From: Streptomyces bungoensis
GTDB lineage: Bacteria; Actinomycetota; Actinomycetes; Streptomycetales; Streptomycetaceae
Length of the DNA stretch: 64,000 nucleotides
NCBI RefSeq assembly: GCF_001514215.1
Contig: NZ_KQ948858.1
Span: forward strand, 24,648 to 88,647
Direction: 5' to 3'
This document shows positions 51,742 to 59,624 of this stretch, piece after piece. The notes under the pieces are model-generated. The model was not told the origin of the DNA and made no database searches. It saw nothing but the letters and a program-made list of their open reading frames with translations. Every line of letters starts with the position of its first letter. The stretch's first letter is position 1. A program made the position numbers and the translations under genes.

Positions 51742-52640
51742 GAGACGTCACCGGCCGTCGCCAGTTCGTGCAGCCTTTCCAGGCGCAGGCGCGTCTCCTC
51801 GTTCCTCGGCGTGTACGTGACCATCCGGGCCCCCGACTGGGGGCTGAGCCACAGGTCGGTGTGGACCAGCGACAGGTGGCCGACGTACGGGTTGAGGAAC
51901 TCCTTGGTCTTGGAGCGGTTGCCGACGACCTCGTAGCGCTCCCAGTTCTCGCGGAACTCCGGGGACTCGCTCAGCCGCTTGACCAGCATTTTCCAGGCGG
52001 GCTCCGCGAGGTGGCCGGCCATGGAGGCGCGCAGGCGGGCGGCCATCAGGCGCATGGTCTCCTCGAGGTGGACGATGGACGCGCGCCAGTCGCTGTTGGT
52101 GTGGACGAGCAGCATGCAGTTGCGGTCCTCCGGCGGGATCGCGTCCAGGTCGCACAGCAGGCGGGCGTAGGTGCGGTTGTAGGCGAGGATGTCGTACCGG
52201 CTGTTCTGGATGCAGGCCGGGATCGGCTCCAGCCGGCGCAGCAGCTCGCGCTGCGCGTCGGTCACGCCCGAGCAACTGGCGGCCGGCGTCGGATCGGTCG
52301 CTCCGGCGAGCTGGAAGAGGTGGACGCGCTCGCTGGCGTCCAGCATCAGGGTGCGGGCCAGGGCGTCGAGGACCTGCACGGAGACCTGGATGTCGCGGGC
52401 CTGCTCGAGCCAGGTGTACCAGGTGACACCGACCGCGGCGAGCTGGGCGACCTCCTCCCGCCGCAGGCCGGGGGTGCGGCGCCGGGCGCCGCGGGGCAGG
52501 CCCACCTGCTCGGGCGCGATGCGCTCGCGCCGGCTGCGCAGGAAGGCGGCCAGTTCGTGCCGCCGGATCTCCGCGCCCCGCGCCGGCTGCGCGGGACCGG
52601 TCTCCGGGGCCGTGGTCGCCGTGGTCGCCGTCGTCGTCAT
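51738..52640 (-). CDS. XRE-family regulator with MmyB-like ligand domain
   Basis: The 300-aa protein has an HTH_31/XRE domain (LAAFLRSRRERIAPEQVGLP...RRTPGLRREEVAQLAAVGVTWYTWLEQARDI) and a C-terminal MmyB-like domain (WRASIVHLEETMRLMAARLRA, NPYVGHLSLVHTDLWLSPQSGARMVTYTP). Such Streptomyces regulators bind small molecules, possibly fatty acids, and often sit divergent to the transporter or oxidoreductase they control, here an MFS gene. The first residues (TTTATTATTAPETG) are encoded by a short ACC/GAC-type repeat. Its TAG stop lies in the right CTAG of the MITE-like element. Confidence 0.92.
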   Translation of the reverse strand: MTTTATTATTAPETGPAQPARGAEIRRHELAAFLRSRRERIAPEQVGLPRGARRRTPGLRREEVAQLAAVGVTWYTWLEQARDIQVSVQVLDALARTLMLDASERVHLFQLAGATDPTPAASCSGVTDAQRELLRRLEPIPACIQNSRYDILAYNRTYARLLCDLDAIPPEDRNCMLLVHTNSDWRASIVHLEETMRLMAARLRASMAGHLAEPAWKMLVKRLSESPEFRENWERYEVVGNRSKTKEFLNPYVGHLSLVHTDLWLSPQSGARMVTYTPRNEETRLRLERLHELATAGDVS

Positions 52641-52672
52641 GCCTCCAGGATGCCGCCCGGCGGATCCTGTTG

Positions 52673-52712
52673 CCAGGTACTTCTGCTACCAGGATCAGGA
52701 GACTCTGGTACC
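52673..52712. promoter_or_regulatory. Candidate operator of the XRE regulator
   Basis: Three TACC-type half sites are clustered in the 101-bp divergent gap: CCAGGTA (52673), TACCAGG (52687) and CTGGTACC (52705). TACCAG and CTGGTA form a perfect inverted repeat with a 12-bp spacer. This is the likely site for controlling the MFS gene and for autoregulation. Confidence 0.5.
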
Positions 52713-52741
52713 CGTCTGAGGGCGGGCGCAGGCTCGGGTGC

Positions 52742-54169
52742 ATGACACAGACCGTCACCGCCCCGGCCGTTCGAGCGCCGGGCACACCGCCCGCACTCGG
52801 CGGGCCGGGATTGTTCACCGTTCTGCTGGCCGCGGCGCTGCCGCTGGTCGACTTCTTCATCGTCAACGTGGCCCTGCCGACCATCGGCGCCGATCTGGGC
52901 GCGGGCGAGGCCGTCCTGGAACTGGTCGTGGCCGGGTACGGGGTCGCCTACGCCGTGCTGCTCGTGCTCGGCGGGCGGCTCGGGGACCTGTTCGGGCGGC
53001 GGCGGCTGTTCCTCGGCGGAATGGCCGCGTTCGGGCTGACCTCACTGGCGTGCGGGCTGGCGCCCGGCGCCTGGAGCCTCGTCGCGGCGCGGGTCGCGCA
53101 GGGGGCGTCGGCCGCCGCGATGCTTCCGCAGGTGCTCGCCACCATCCAGGCCACCACGACCGGCGGCCGCCGGGCCAGGGCGATGAGCCTGTACGGCGCC
53201 ACGGCCGGGCTGTCCATGGTCGCTGGGCAGATCCTGGGGGGCCTGCTGGTGGCCGCCGACCTCGCCGGCACCGGCTGGCGGGCGATCTTCCTGGTCAACG
53301 TGCCGGTCGTGCTGGCGGGGCTGGTGCTGGCCGTGCGGTTCGTGCCGGAGACCCGCTCGCAGCACCCGGAGCCCGTGGACGGGCCCGGCACCGTCCTGCT
53401 CGCGGCGTCGCTGCTGACGCTGCTCGCGCCGCTCACCGAGGGCCGGGCGGCGGGCTGGCCGCTGTGGACGTGGCTGTCGCTGGCCGCGTTCCCTCTCGTG
53501 GCGGCCGCGTTCTACGCCGTGGAGCGGCGGCTGGACCGGCAGGGGCGGACCCCGCTGGTGCCGCCGAGCCTGTTCGCGCTGGCGTCGCTGCGGCGGGGGC
53601 TGGTGCTGATGCTGCCGTTCTCGATGGGCTTCAGCGGGTTCATGTTCGTCATCGCGCTGGCGCTGCAGCGGGGGGCCGGGCTCGGGCCGGTGCCGGCGGG
53701 GCTCGCGCTCGCGCCGATGGCCGTGGCGTTCCTGTTCGTCTCCCTCGCCGGCCCGCGCCTCATCGCCCGCTTCGGCACCCGGGTGGTCACCGCCGGGGCC
53801 GTCCTGCAGGGGGTGGGCGTCCTGCTGATCGCACTCGCCGCCTGGCGGGACTGGCCGCACCTGGGCTTCGGCGCGCTGCTGCCGGGCGCGGCCGTCGCCG
53901 GGGCCGGCCAGGCGCTGCAACTGCCCAACCTGCTGCGGATCGTGATGTCCGAGATCCCGCCGGCCCGGGCGGGCGTCGGCAGCGGTGTGATGGTCACCAC
54001 CCAGCAGTCGGCGTTCGCCCTCGGTGTGGCGACCCTGGGGACCCTCTTCCTCACCCTGGTTCCGCACCAGGGCATGCGGGACGCGCTGGTCATCACGCTG
54101 CTGGTGCAGCTGGCCGGGGTGGCCCTGACGGGCCTGCTGAGCCTGCGCCTGCCGCGCACGGTCGGCTGA
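52742..54169 (+). CDS. MFS efflux transporter
   Basis: The 475-aa membrane protein has a DHA2-type architecture: first helix VLLAAALPLVDFFIVNVALPTIGADLG, motif A GRLGDLFGRRRLF, motif C-like AGQILGGLLVAADLAGTGWRAIFLVNVPVV, and around 14 hydrophobic segments. ATG 52742 is close to the divergent regulator's operators and has no strong ribosome binding site. It probably exports a toxic small molecule sensed by the XRE protein. Confidence 0.92.
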   Translation: MTQTVTAPAVRAPGTPPALGGPGLFTVLLAAALPLVDFFIVNVALPTIGADLGAGEAVLELVVAGYGVAYAVLLVLGGRLGDLFGRRRLFLGGMAAFGLTSLACGLAPGAWSLVAARVAQGASAAAMLPQVLATIQATTTGGRRARAMSLYGATAGLSMVAGQILGGLLVAADLAGTGWRAIFLVNVPVVLAGLVLAVRFVPETRSQHPEPVDGPGTVLLAASLLTLLAPLTEGRAAGWPLWTWLSLAAFPLVAAAFYAVERRLDRQGRTPLVPPSLFALASLRRGLVLMLPFSMGFSGFMFVIALALQRGAGLGPVPAGLALAPMAVAFLFVSLAGPRLIARFGTRVVTAGAVLQGVGVLLIALAAWRDWPHLGFGALLPGAAVAGAGQALQLPNLLRIVMSEIPPARAGVGSGVMVTTQQSAFALGVATLGTLFLTLVPHQGMRDALVITLLVQLAGVALTGLLSLRLPRTVG

Positions 54170-54245
54170 GCGACGGGCCCGGCCCGGGCCGGGCGGCGGT
54201 GAACCGCGCGGCCTTCGTGGGGCACACTCGGGCGCGGGAGGGGAC

Positions 54246-54488
54246 ATGTCACCGATCGGCACGGACAGGATCAGCCGCTGGGACCAGCACGGCCGGGAGC
54301 ACGTGGTCCGGGTGCGCCGCAGGGGGGTGCGGCGCACGATCAGCTGCGAGACCTGCGGCTGGCACCGGGGCGCCCCGCTCGCCCCCTGGCCGAAGGCGGT
54401 GGAGCATCTCGCCGGGGCCCACCAGGCGACGGTGGACCCGGCGGGCCCCCGGCGGCCGTCGCGCCGGGCGGCGGTGGACAGGCTCTAG
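54246..54488 (+). CDS. Small CxxC...HxxxxH protein, possible zinc-binding
   Basis: The 80-aa basic protein has Cys34-x2-Cys37 and His54-x4-His59, spaced like a C2H2 or BED-type zinc finger, within TISCETCGWHRGAP and AVEHLAGAHQ. The N-terminal half is Arg-rich (VVRVRRRGVRR), fitting nucleic-acid binding. ATG 54246 has GGGAGGGGA directly in front. It overlaps the convergent TetR gene by 4 bp at CTAG (54485-54488), where both genes use TAG stops. I recall similar proteins in Streptomyces without a known role. Confidence 0.75.
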   Translation: MSPIGTDRISRWDQHGREHVVRVRRRGVRRTISCETCGWHRGAPLAPWPKAVEHLAGAHQATVDPAGPRRPSRRAAVDRL

Positions 54489-55081
54489 CTGTTGTCCGCC
54501 CGCAGCCCCCGCACCAGCAGGTCCACCACCGCCTCCAGTTCCGTCTCTATGCCGTCCCGTTGCCACTCCCGGGCATAGCAGGGGTCGTGGAAGCGGCCGG
54601 TGGCGTGGAAGACGGCGTGGGCCGTGGCGGAGGGGTCCACGGCCGTGAAGGTGCCCGCCGCGGTGCCGGCCTCGATGATGTGCGTCAGCTGTCCGGTGAG
54701 GTCGGCGATGTGCTCGCCGACCACCGTGCCGGTCTCGTCGATGAGCGCGGTGTAGGTGGCGAAGAGTTCCGGGTCACCGCCGGCCTTGTGCCGCTTGGCC
54801 TCGAACAGGGTCGCCAGCCAGTCCCGCAGGCGGGCCTCCGGGTCCCGGTCCTCTGCGGCGATGCCGGCGAGACGCTCCGAGGTACGGTCCAGCCACCGCT
54901 TGGTCACCGCCTCGCGCAGCGCCGTCTTGGTGCGGAAGTGCCGGTAGACGCTGCCGTGGCTGACACCGAGCGCGCGGGCGACGTCGACCACGGTGGCCTT
55001 GGCCGGGCCGTGGCGGCGCAGCACCTCCTCGGTGGCTTCGAGGATGCGCTCGGCGGTCAGGGTCTCGGTGGTCGGTGCCAT
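54485..55081 (-). CDS. TetR family regulator
   Basis: The 198-aa regulator has the HTH ILEATEEVLRRHGPAKATVVDVARALGVSHGSVYRHFRTKTALREAV followed by a helical C-terminal domain. It lies 26 bp downstream of the aldo/keto reductase gene on the same strand, so the two are probably one autoregulated operon. The palindrome TGACAGAT-N6-ATCTGTCA upstream of the reductase is its best candidate operator. Confidence 0.92.
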   Translation of the reverse strand: MAPTTETLTAERILEATEEVLRRHGPAKATVVDVARALGVSHGSVYRHFRTKTALREAVTKRWLDRTSERLAGIAAEDRDPEARLRDWLATLFEAKRHKAGGDPELFATYTALIDETGTVVGEHIADLTGQLTHIIEAGTAAGTFTAVDPSATAHAVFHATGRFHDPCYAREWQRDGIETELEAVVDLLVRGLRADNS

Positions 55082-55107
55082 GCCCTAGACCGTACCTGGA
55101 GCGGGAT

Positions 55108-56112
55108 TCAGCGTTCGCTGTCGAGCATCGCCATCTGTGCGGGGGCGTAGCGGTCGCCGGCCGCCGCGTCCGCCGGGACGGCGCTCTCGATGGCGGCGAG
55201 GTCCGCCTCGTCCAGGGTCACGTCCAGCGCGCCCAGCGACTCGTCCAGCCGCTCGCGGGTGCGCGCGCCCACGAGCGGAACGATGTCCTCGCCGCGTCCG
55301 AGCACCCAGGCGATGGCGATCTGGGCCACCGTGACGCCCTTCTGCTCGGCGATCTTGCGCAGGGACTCGACGAGGGCGAGGTTGTGCCGGTAGTTGTCGC
55401 CCTGGAAGCGCGGCGAGTGGGCCCGGAAGTCGTTCGCGGCGAACTGCTGTCCGGGCGTGAGGCGACCGGAGATCAGGCCGCGCGAGAGCACGCCGTAGGC
55501 GGTCACCGCTATACCCAGTTCACGGAGGGTCGGCAGGATCTCCTGCTCGATGCCGCGGGAGATGAGCGCGTACTCGATCTGGAGGTCGGCGATCGGGGCG
55601 GTGGCGGCGGCCCGGCGGATGGTGTCGGCGCCGACCTCGCTGAGGCCGATGTGCCGGACCCACCCCTTCTCGGCCAGTTCCGCGATGGCGCCGACCGTCT
55701 CCTCGATCGGCACGTCCGGGTCGAGGCGGGCGGGGCGGTAGACGTCGATGTGATCCACGCCGAGACGCTGGAGCGAGTACGCGGCGAAGTTCTTCACGGC
55801 GGCCGGGCGGCCGTCGAAGCCGGACCAGCCGCCGTCGGGGTCGCGCAGGCCGCCGAACTTCACGCTGACCAGCGCGTTGTCCCGGAGGGCCGACGGCGCG
55901 GTGCGCAGGGCTTCGCCGATCAGCAGTTCGTTGTGACCCATGCCGTAGAAGTCGCCGGTGTCCAGCAGGGTCACTCCGGCTTCCAGAGCCGCGTGGATCG
56001 TCGCGATCGATTCGGCGCGGTCCGCGTCGCCGTACATGCCGGACATGCCCATGCAGCCGAGGCCGAGGGCGGATACCTGAGGGCCGGTGGTTCCGAGGGT
56101 TCGCGTGTGCAT
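55108..56112 (-). CDS. Aldo/keto reductase
   Basis: The 334-aa TIM-barrel oxidoreductase has LGLGCMGMSGMYG, LLDTGDFYGMGHNELLIGEAL with the catalytic Asp/Tyr, a Lys in VSVKFGG, and VRHIGLSEVGADTIRRA; NADPH binding is expected from the C-terminal PLVGARTRERLDE. The usual catalytic His at the HxD position appears as YRPARLD (commonly YYxHR/QxD), a substitution worth noting. ATG 56112 is chosen since GGAGG lies 7 nt upstream. It probably reduces reactive carbonyls. Confidence 0.92.
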   Translation of the reverse strand: MHTRTLGTTGPQVSALGLGCMGMSGMYGDADRAESIATIHAALEAGVTLLDTGDFYGMGHNELLIGEALRTAPSALRDNALVSVKFGGLRDPDGGWSGFDGRPAAVKNFAAYSLQRLGVDHIDVYRPARLDPDVPIEETVGAIAELAEKGWVRHIGLSEVGADTIRRAAATAPIADLQIEYALISRGIEQEILPTLRELGIAVTAYGVLSRGLISGRLTPGQQFAANDFRAHSPRFQGDNYRHNLALVESLRKIAEQKGVTVAQIAIAWVLGRGEDIVPLVGARTRERLDESLGALDVTLDEADLAAIESAVPADAAAGDRYAPAQMAMLDSER

Positions 56113-56140
56113 CGTCATGCCTCCACTGTGGCATGACGGG

Positions 56141-56162
56141 TGACAGATTTCAATATCTGTCA
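56141..56162. promoter_or_regulatory. Operator palindrome upstream of the aldo/keto reductase
   Basis: TGACAGAT-TTCAAT-ATCTGTCA is a perfect 8-bp inverted repeat, 29 bp upstream of the reductase start, in an AT-rich pocket likely to hold the -10 region. Its form and length suit a TetR dimer. Confidence 0.65.
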
Positions 56163-56204
56163 CTCCATAGTTGTCATGGAGTGTCTCGGGGATCGCGGGC
56201 GCGG

Positions 56205-56250
56205 CAAAACGCCCGCCCCCCGTCCGATCGGATCGGACGGGGGGCGGGCG
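56205..56250 (-). terminator. Terminator after glyS
   Basis: A perfect 20-bp inverted repeat (56210-56229 with 56231-56250) contains CCGTCCGATC and its complement. On the minus strand it is followed by GTTTTGCC, giving a strong rho-independent terminator between glyS and the aldo/keto reductase gene. Confidence 0.88.
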
Positions 56251-56274
56251 TGTGGCGCAGAGGCGCCGCGGGCG

Positions 56275-57657
56275 TCAGCAGCCCAGCAGGCGGCTCGCCA
56301 GGTAGCCCTCGATCTGGTCGAGGGACACGCGCTCCTGCTTCATCGAGTCGCGCTCGCGGACCGTCACCGCGTTGTCGTCCAGGGTGTCGAAGTCGACGGT
56401 CACGCAGTACGGCGTGCCGATCTCGTCCTGGCGGCGGTAGCGGCGGCCGATGGCGCCGGCGTCGTCGAACTCGATGTTCCAGTTCTGCCGCAGCGCCTGG
56501 GCGAGGCCCTTGGCCTTGGGCGACAGCTCCGGGTTGCGGGACAGCGGGAGGACGGCCACCTTCACCGGGGCGAGGCGGTGGTCCAGGCGGAGCACGGTCC
56601 GCTTCTCCATCTTGCCCTTGGCGTTCGGCGCCTCGTCCTCGACGTAGGCGTCGAGGAGGAAGGCCAGCATGGTGCGGCCGACGCCGGCCGCGGGCTCGAT
56701 GACGTACGGCGTCCAGCGCTCGCCGGCCTCCTGGTCGAAGTAGGAGAGGTCCTGGCCGGAGGCCTTGGAGTGGGCGCCGAGGTCGTAGTCGGTGCGGTTG
56801 GCGACACCCTCGAGCTCGCCCCACTCGCTGCCGCCGAACTGGAAGCGGTACTCGATGTCGGCGGTGCGCTTGGAGTAGTGGGAGAGCTTCTCCTTCGGGT
56901 GCTCGTACCAGCGCATGTTCTCAGTGCGCAGGCCGAGGCCCGTGTACCAGTTCCAGCGCTGCTCCATCCAGTACTCGTGCCACTGCTCGTCCTCGCCGGG
57001 CTTGACGAAGAACTCCATCTCCATCTGCTCGAACTCGCGGGTGCGGAAGATGAAGTTGCCCGGCGTGATCTCGTTGCGGAACGACTTGCCCATCTGGGCG
57101 ATGCCGAACGGCGGCTTGCGACGGGAAGTGGTCTGCACCTGGGCGAAGTTGGTGAAGATGCCCTGGGCGGTCTCCGGGCGCAGGTACGCCACCGAGCCGC
57201 TGTCCTGGGTCGGGCCGAGGTGGGTGGAGAGCAGGCCGGAGAACTGCTTCGGCTCGGTGAACTGGCCCTTGTTGCCGCAGTTGGGGCAGTTGATGTCGGC
57301 CAGGCCGTTCGCCGGGGCGTGGCCCTTCTTCTCCTCGTACGCCTCCTCGAGGTGGTCGGCGCGGAACCGCTTGTGACACGAGGTGCACTCGGTCAGCGGG
57401 TCCGTGAAGGTGGCGACGTGGCCGGAGGCGACCCAGACCTCGGAGGCCAGGATGACGGACGAGTCGAGACCGACCACGTCCTCGCGCGACGTCACCATGT
57501 AGCGCCACCACTGGCGCTTGATGTTCTCCTTGAGCTCGACACCCAGAGGTCCGTAGTCCCAGGCGGCACGCTGTCCGCCGTAGATCTCACTGCACGGGAA
57601 AACGAAGCCACGGCGCTTGCTCAGGCTGACGATGGTGTCGATCTTGTCGGCGGCCAC
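56275..57657 (-). CDS. glyS: Glycyl-tRNA synthetase
   Basis: The 460-aa class II enzyme of the single-chain alpha2 type has the N-terminal RRGFVFPCSEIYGG, a zinc-ribbon-like insertion (CTSCHKRF and CPNCGNKG), motif 2 region PFGIAQMGKSFRNEITPGNFIFRTREFEQMEMEFF, motif 3 GVGRTMLAFLLDAY and the C-terminal anticodon-binding domain. It charges tRNA-Gly. GTG 57657 is preceded by AAGAGAG. It diverges from znuA. Confidence 0.97.
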   Translation of the reverse strand: MAADKIDTIVSLSKRRGFVFPCSEIYGGQRAAWDYGPLGVELKENIKRQWWRYMVTSREDVVGLDSSVILASEVWVASGHVATFTDPLTECTSCHKRFRADHLEEAYEEKKGHAPANGLADINCPNCGNKGQFTEPKQFSGLLSTHLGPTQDSGSVAYLRPETAQGIFTNFAQVQTTSRRKPPFGIAQMGKSFRNEITPGNFIFRTREFEQMEMEFFVKPGEDEQWHEYWMEQRWNWYTGLGLRTENMRWYEHPKEKLSHYSKRTADIEYRFQFGGSEWGELEGVANRTDYDLGAHSKASGQDLSYFDQEAGERWTPYVIEPAAGVGRTMLAFLLDAYVEDEAPNAKGKMEKRTVLRLDHRLAPVKVAVLPLSRNPELSPKAKGLAQALRQNWNIEFDDAGAIGRRYRRQDEIGTPYCVTVDFDTLDDNAVTVRERDSMKQERVSLDQIEGYLASRLLGC

Positions 57658-57815
57658 GGTGCTCTCTTCATTACGACGACGGGCGTTGAAGCGAGATGCT
57701 TCCAGCGAATGCTTCAGGTTACCGGCGCAGGCTCCCCCACGGCCAAATCGGCCCCTGCTCGCGACCCCTTTCCACCCCTTTCACAGCCCCTTCCCGCTCC
57801 GCTCCCGACCGTTGT

Positions 57816-57852
57816 TGACAACCGTTTCCATCTTAGTTGAAAATGACTGTCA
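57816..57852 (+). promoter_or_regulatory. znuA promoter with Zur box overlapping the start
   Basis: A consensus -35 TTGACA (57815-57820) is followed 18 bp later by a -10-like GAAAAT (57839-57844), putting the transcription start at about the ATG 57852. TGAAAATGACTGTCA (57838-57852) matches the Streptomyces Zur-box form TGaAAATGAttttCA and covers -10 to +1. A weaker TGACAACCGTTTCCA (57816-57830) overlaps the -35. Confidence 0.7.
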
Positions 57853-58805
57853 TGAACGTTCGACGACGCCTCATACCCGTCGCGGTGGCCGCGGTCACCG
57901 CCCTCGGGCTCGGCACCCTCTCCGCCTGCTCCAGCGACGCCGTGGCGGGGGGAACCGGCCGGTTCGACGTCGTCGCGTCCTTCTATCCGATGGCCTTCCT
58001 CGCCGAGCGGATCGGCGGCGGCCACGTCCACGTCACCACCCTGACCTCCCCCGGGCAGGAGCCGCACGACCTGGAGATCAGCCCGAAGCAGATCGCCCTC
58101 CTCGAGGAGTCCGACGCGGTCCTGTACCTGAGGAACCTCCAGCCCTCCGTCGACACCGCGGTGGCCCAGTCGCCGGTGCGGACGAAGATCGACGCGGCCT
58201 CCCTGACCACGCTGGAGGAGCACGGCACCGAGGCCGGCGGCCACGCGGCCGCCCACGACACCTCCCCCGGCGGGGAACCCGGCGCCGAGGACCCGCACGT
58301 CTGGCTCGACCCGGTGCGCTACGCGCAGGTCGCCGAGGGCGTGGGCAAGGCCTTCGAGAAGGCCGACCCGCGGCACGCCGCCGACTACCGGAAGAACACC
58401 GCGGCCCTGGTGAAGCGGCTGGACGAGCTGAACACGCGGTTCGAGAAGGGGCTCGCGCACACCAGGACCAGGGTCTTCCTGACCACGCACGCCGCCTTCG
58501 GCTACCTCGCCGAGCGCTACGGCCTCACCGAGGAGGCGATCAACGGCCTCGACCCCGAGTCCGAGCCCAGTGCGGCGCGCGTGCGGGAACTGGAGACCAT
58601 GGCCCGGGCCGACCGCGTCGGCACCGTCTTCTACGAAACCCTGGTCAGCGACCGGACCGCGCGGACCATCGCGGGCGACGCGGGGCTGCGGACGGACGTC
58701 CTCGACCCGATCGAGGGCATCACCGACAGGTCCCGCGGCAGGGACTACTTCACCGTCCAGGAGGCCAACCTCACGGCGCTCCGGCAGGCCCTGGGCGCCA
58801 AGTGA
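57852..58805 (+). CDS. znuA: Zinc ABC transporter substrate-binding lipoprotein ZnuA
   Basis: The 317-aa protein has a lipoprotein signal (VAAVTALGLGTLSAC, lipobox LSAC) and a cluster A-I metal-binding fold: VVASFYPMAFLAERIGG, EPHDLEISPKQI, HVWLDPVRYAQ, and TTHAAFGYLAERYGL, with the His ligands. A short His-rich loop (EHGTEAGGHAAAHD) typical of ZnuA lies near residue 125. ATG 57852 is preferred as a leaderless start set by the promoter; ATG 57843 and TTG 57837 are in the same frame. It captures Zn2+ outside the membrane. Confidence 0.93.
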   Translation: MNVRRRLIPVAVAAVTALGLGTLSACSSDAVAGGTGRFDVVASFYPMAFLAERIGGGHVHVTTLTSPGQEPHDLEISPKQIALLEESDAVLYLRNLQPSVDTAVAQSPVRTKIDAASLTTLEEHGTEAGGHAAAHDTSPGGEPGAEDPHVWLDPVRYAQVAEGVGKAFEKADPRHAADYRKNTAALVKRLDELNTRFEKGLAHTRTRVFLTTHAAFGYLAERYGLTEEAINGLDPESEPSAARVRELETMARADRVGTVFYETLVSDRTARTIAGDAGLRTDVLDPIEGITDRSRGRDYFTVQEANLTALRQALGAK

Positions 58806-58825
58806 CCGGCACGGAGGACCAGATC

Positions 58826-59620
58826 ATGGATGAGCCCGTCATAGCGATGCGCGGCGTGACCGCGGACCTCGGCTCGCGCCCCGTCCTGCGCGGCGTCGAC
58901 CTGACCGTGCACCGCGGCGAGGTCGTCGCGCTGCTCGGCGCGAACGGCTCCGGCAAGTCGACGGCCGTGCGCAGCCTCATCGGCCAGGTGCCGGCCGGCT
59001 CCGGGAGCATCGAGCTGTTCGGCACCCCGCGCCGGTCGTTCCGGGACTGGGCGCGCGTGGGGTACGTGCCGCAGCGCACCACGGCGGCCGGCGGGGTGCC
59101 CGCGACGGTGACCGAGATCGTCTCCTCGGGCCGCCTGTCCCGCACCCGCTTCGGCCTGTTCCGCAGGGCCGACCGGGAGGCCGTGCGCCGGGCCCTGGAG
59201 CTGGTCGGGATGGCGGACCGCGCCGGGGACCCGGTGACCGCGCTGTCCGGCGGCCAGCACCAGCGGGTGCTGATCGCCCGCGCCCTGGTCGCCGAACCCG
59301 AGCTGCTGATCATGGACGAGCCGATGGCGGGCGTCGACCTGGCCAGCCAGGAGGTGCTGGCGCACACGCTCCGGGAGCAGGTCGCCGCCGGGACGACCGT
59401 GCTGCTCGTGCTGCACGAACTGGGCCCGCTGGAGCTCCTGATCGACCGGGCGGTGGTCCTGCGCGACGGCTGCGTCGTGTACGACGGCCCGCCACCGAAG
59501 GCCCCGGCCGGCACTCCCCCACTCTCGGCTTCGCTCGAGCGGGGGACCCCCAGCCCGGCCACGACCACGTCCACCCGCACACCTCCGCGGGCACCCCTTC
59601 GACGCGCACGGGACTGCTGA
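58826..59620 (+). CDS. znuC: Zinc ABC transporter ATP-binding protein ZnuC, altered C-terminus
   Basis: The 264-aa ATPase has Walker A GANGSGKST, Q-loop YVPQRTT, signature LSGGQHQR, Walker B LLIMDEPMAGVD and H-loop LVLHELG. ATG 58826 follows GGAGG. After CVVYDGPPPKAPA the frame runs into a dispersed palindromic repeat (59510-59553) and ends in a Thr/Arg/Pro tail, TTTSTRTPPRAP. In another frame, immediately after the repeat, the DNA encodes PGHDHVHPHTSAGTP, which resembles a His-rich metal-binding tail, and this frame would overlap the znuB start. The catalytic domain is intact, so transport is probably retained. Confidence 0.93.
   Translation: MDEPVIAMRGVTADLGSRPVLRGVDLTVHRGEVVALLGANGSGKSTAVRSLIGQVPAGSGSIELFGTPRRSFRDWARVGYVPQRTTAAGGVPATVTEIVSSGRLSRTRFGLFRRADREAVRRALELVGMADRAGDPVTALSGGQHQRVLIARALVAEPELLIMDEPMAGVDLASQEVLAHTLREQVAAGTTVLLVLHELGPLELLIDRAVVLRDGCVVYDGPPPKAPAGTPPLSASLERGTPSPATTTSTRTPPRAPLRRARDC
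59510..59553. repeat. Dispersed palindromic repeat inside znuC
   Basis: A ~42-44 bp sequence begins GGCACTCCCCC and runs through TTCGCTCGAGCG to GGGGGACCCCC. It is an inverted copy of the repeat in dgt (21395-21439). The 7-bp sequence CCCGGCC occurs at both flanks (59503-59509 and 59554-59560). Exact borders are uncertain by a few bases. Confidence 0.8.
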
Positions 59621-59624
59621 GCCG

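Noticed and set aside
57837..57851. TTG 57837 or ATG 57843 as the znuA start
   Set aside because: Neither has a ribosome binding site, and the predicted transcription start lies downstream of both.
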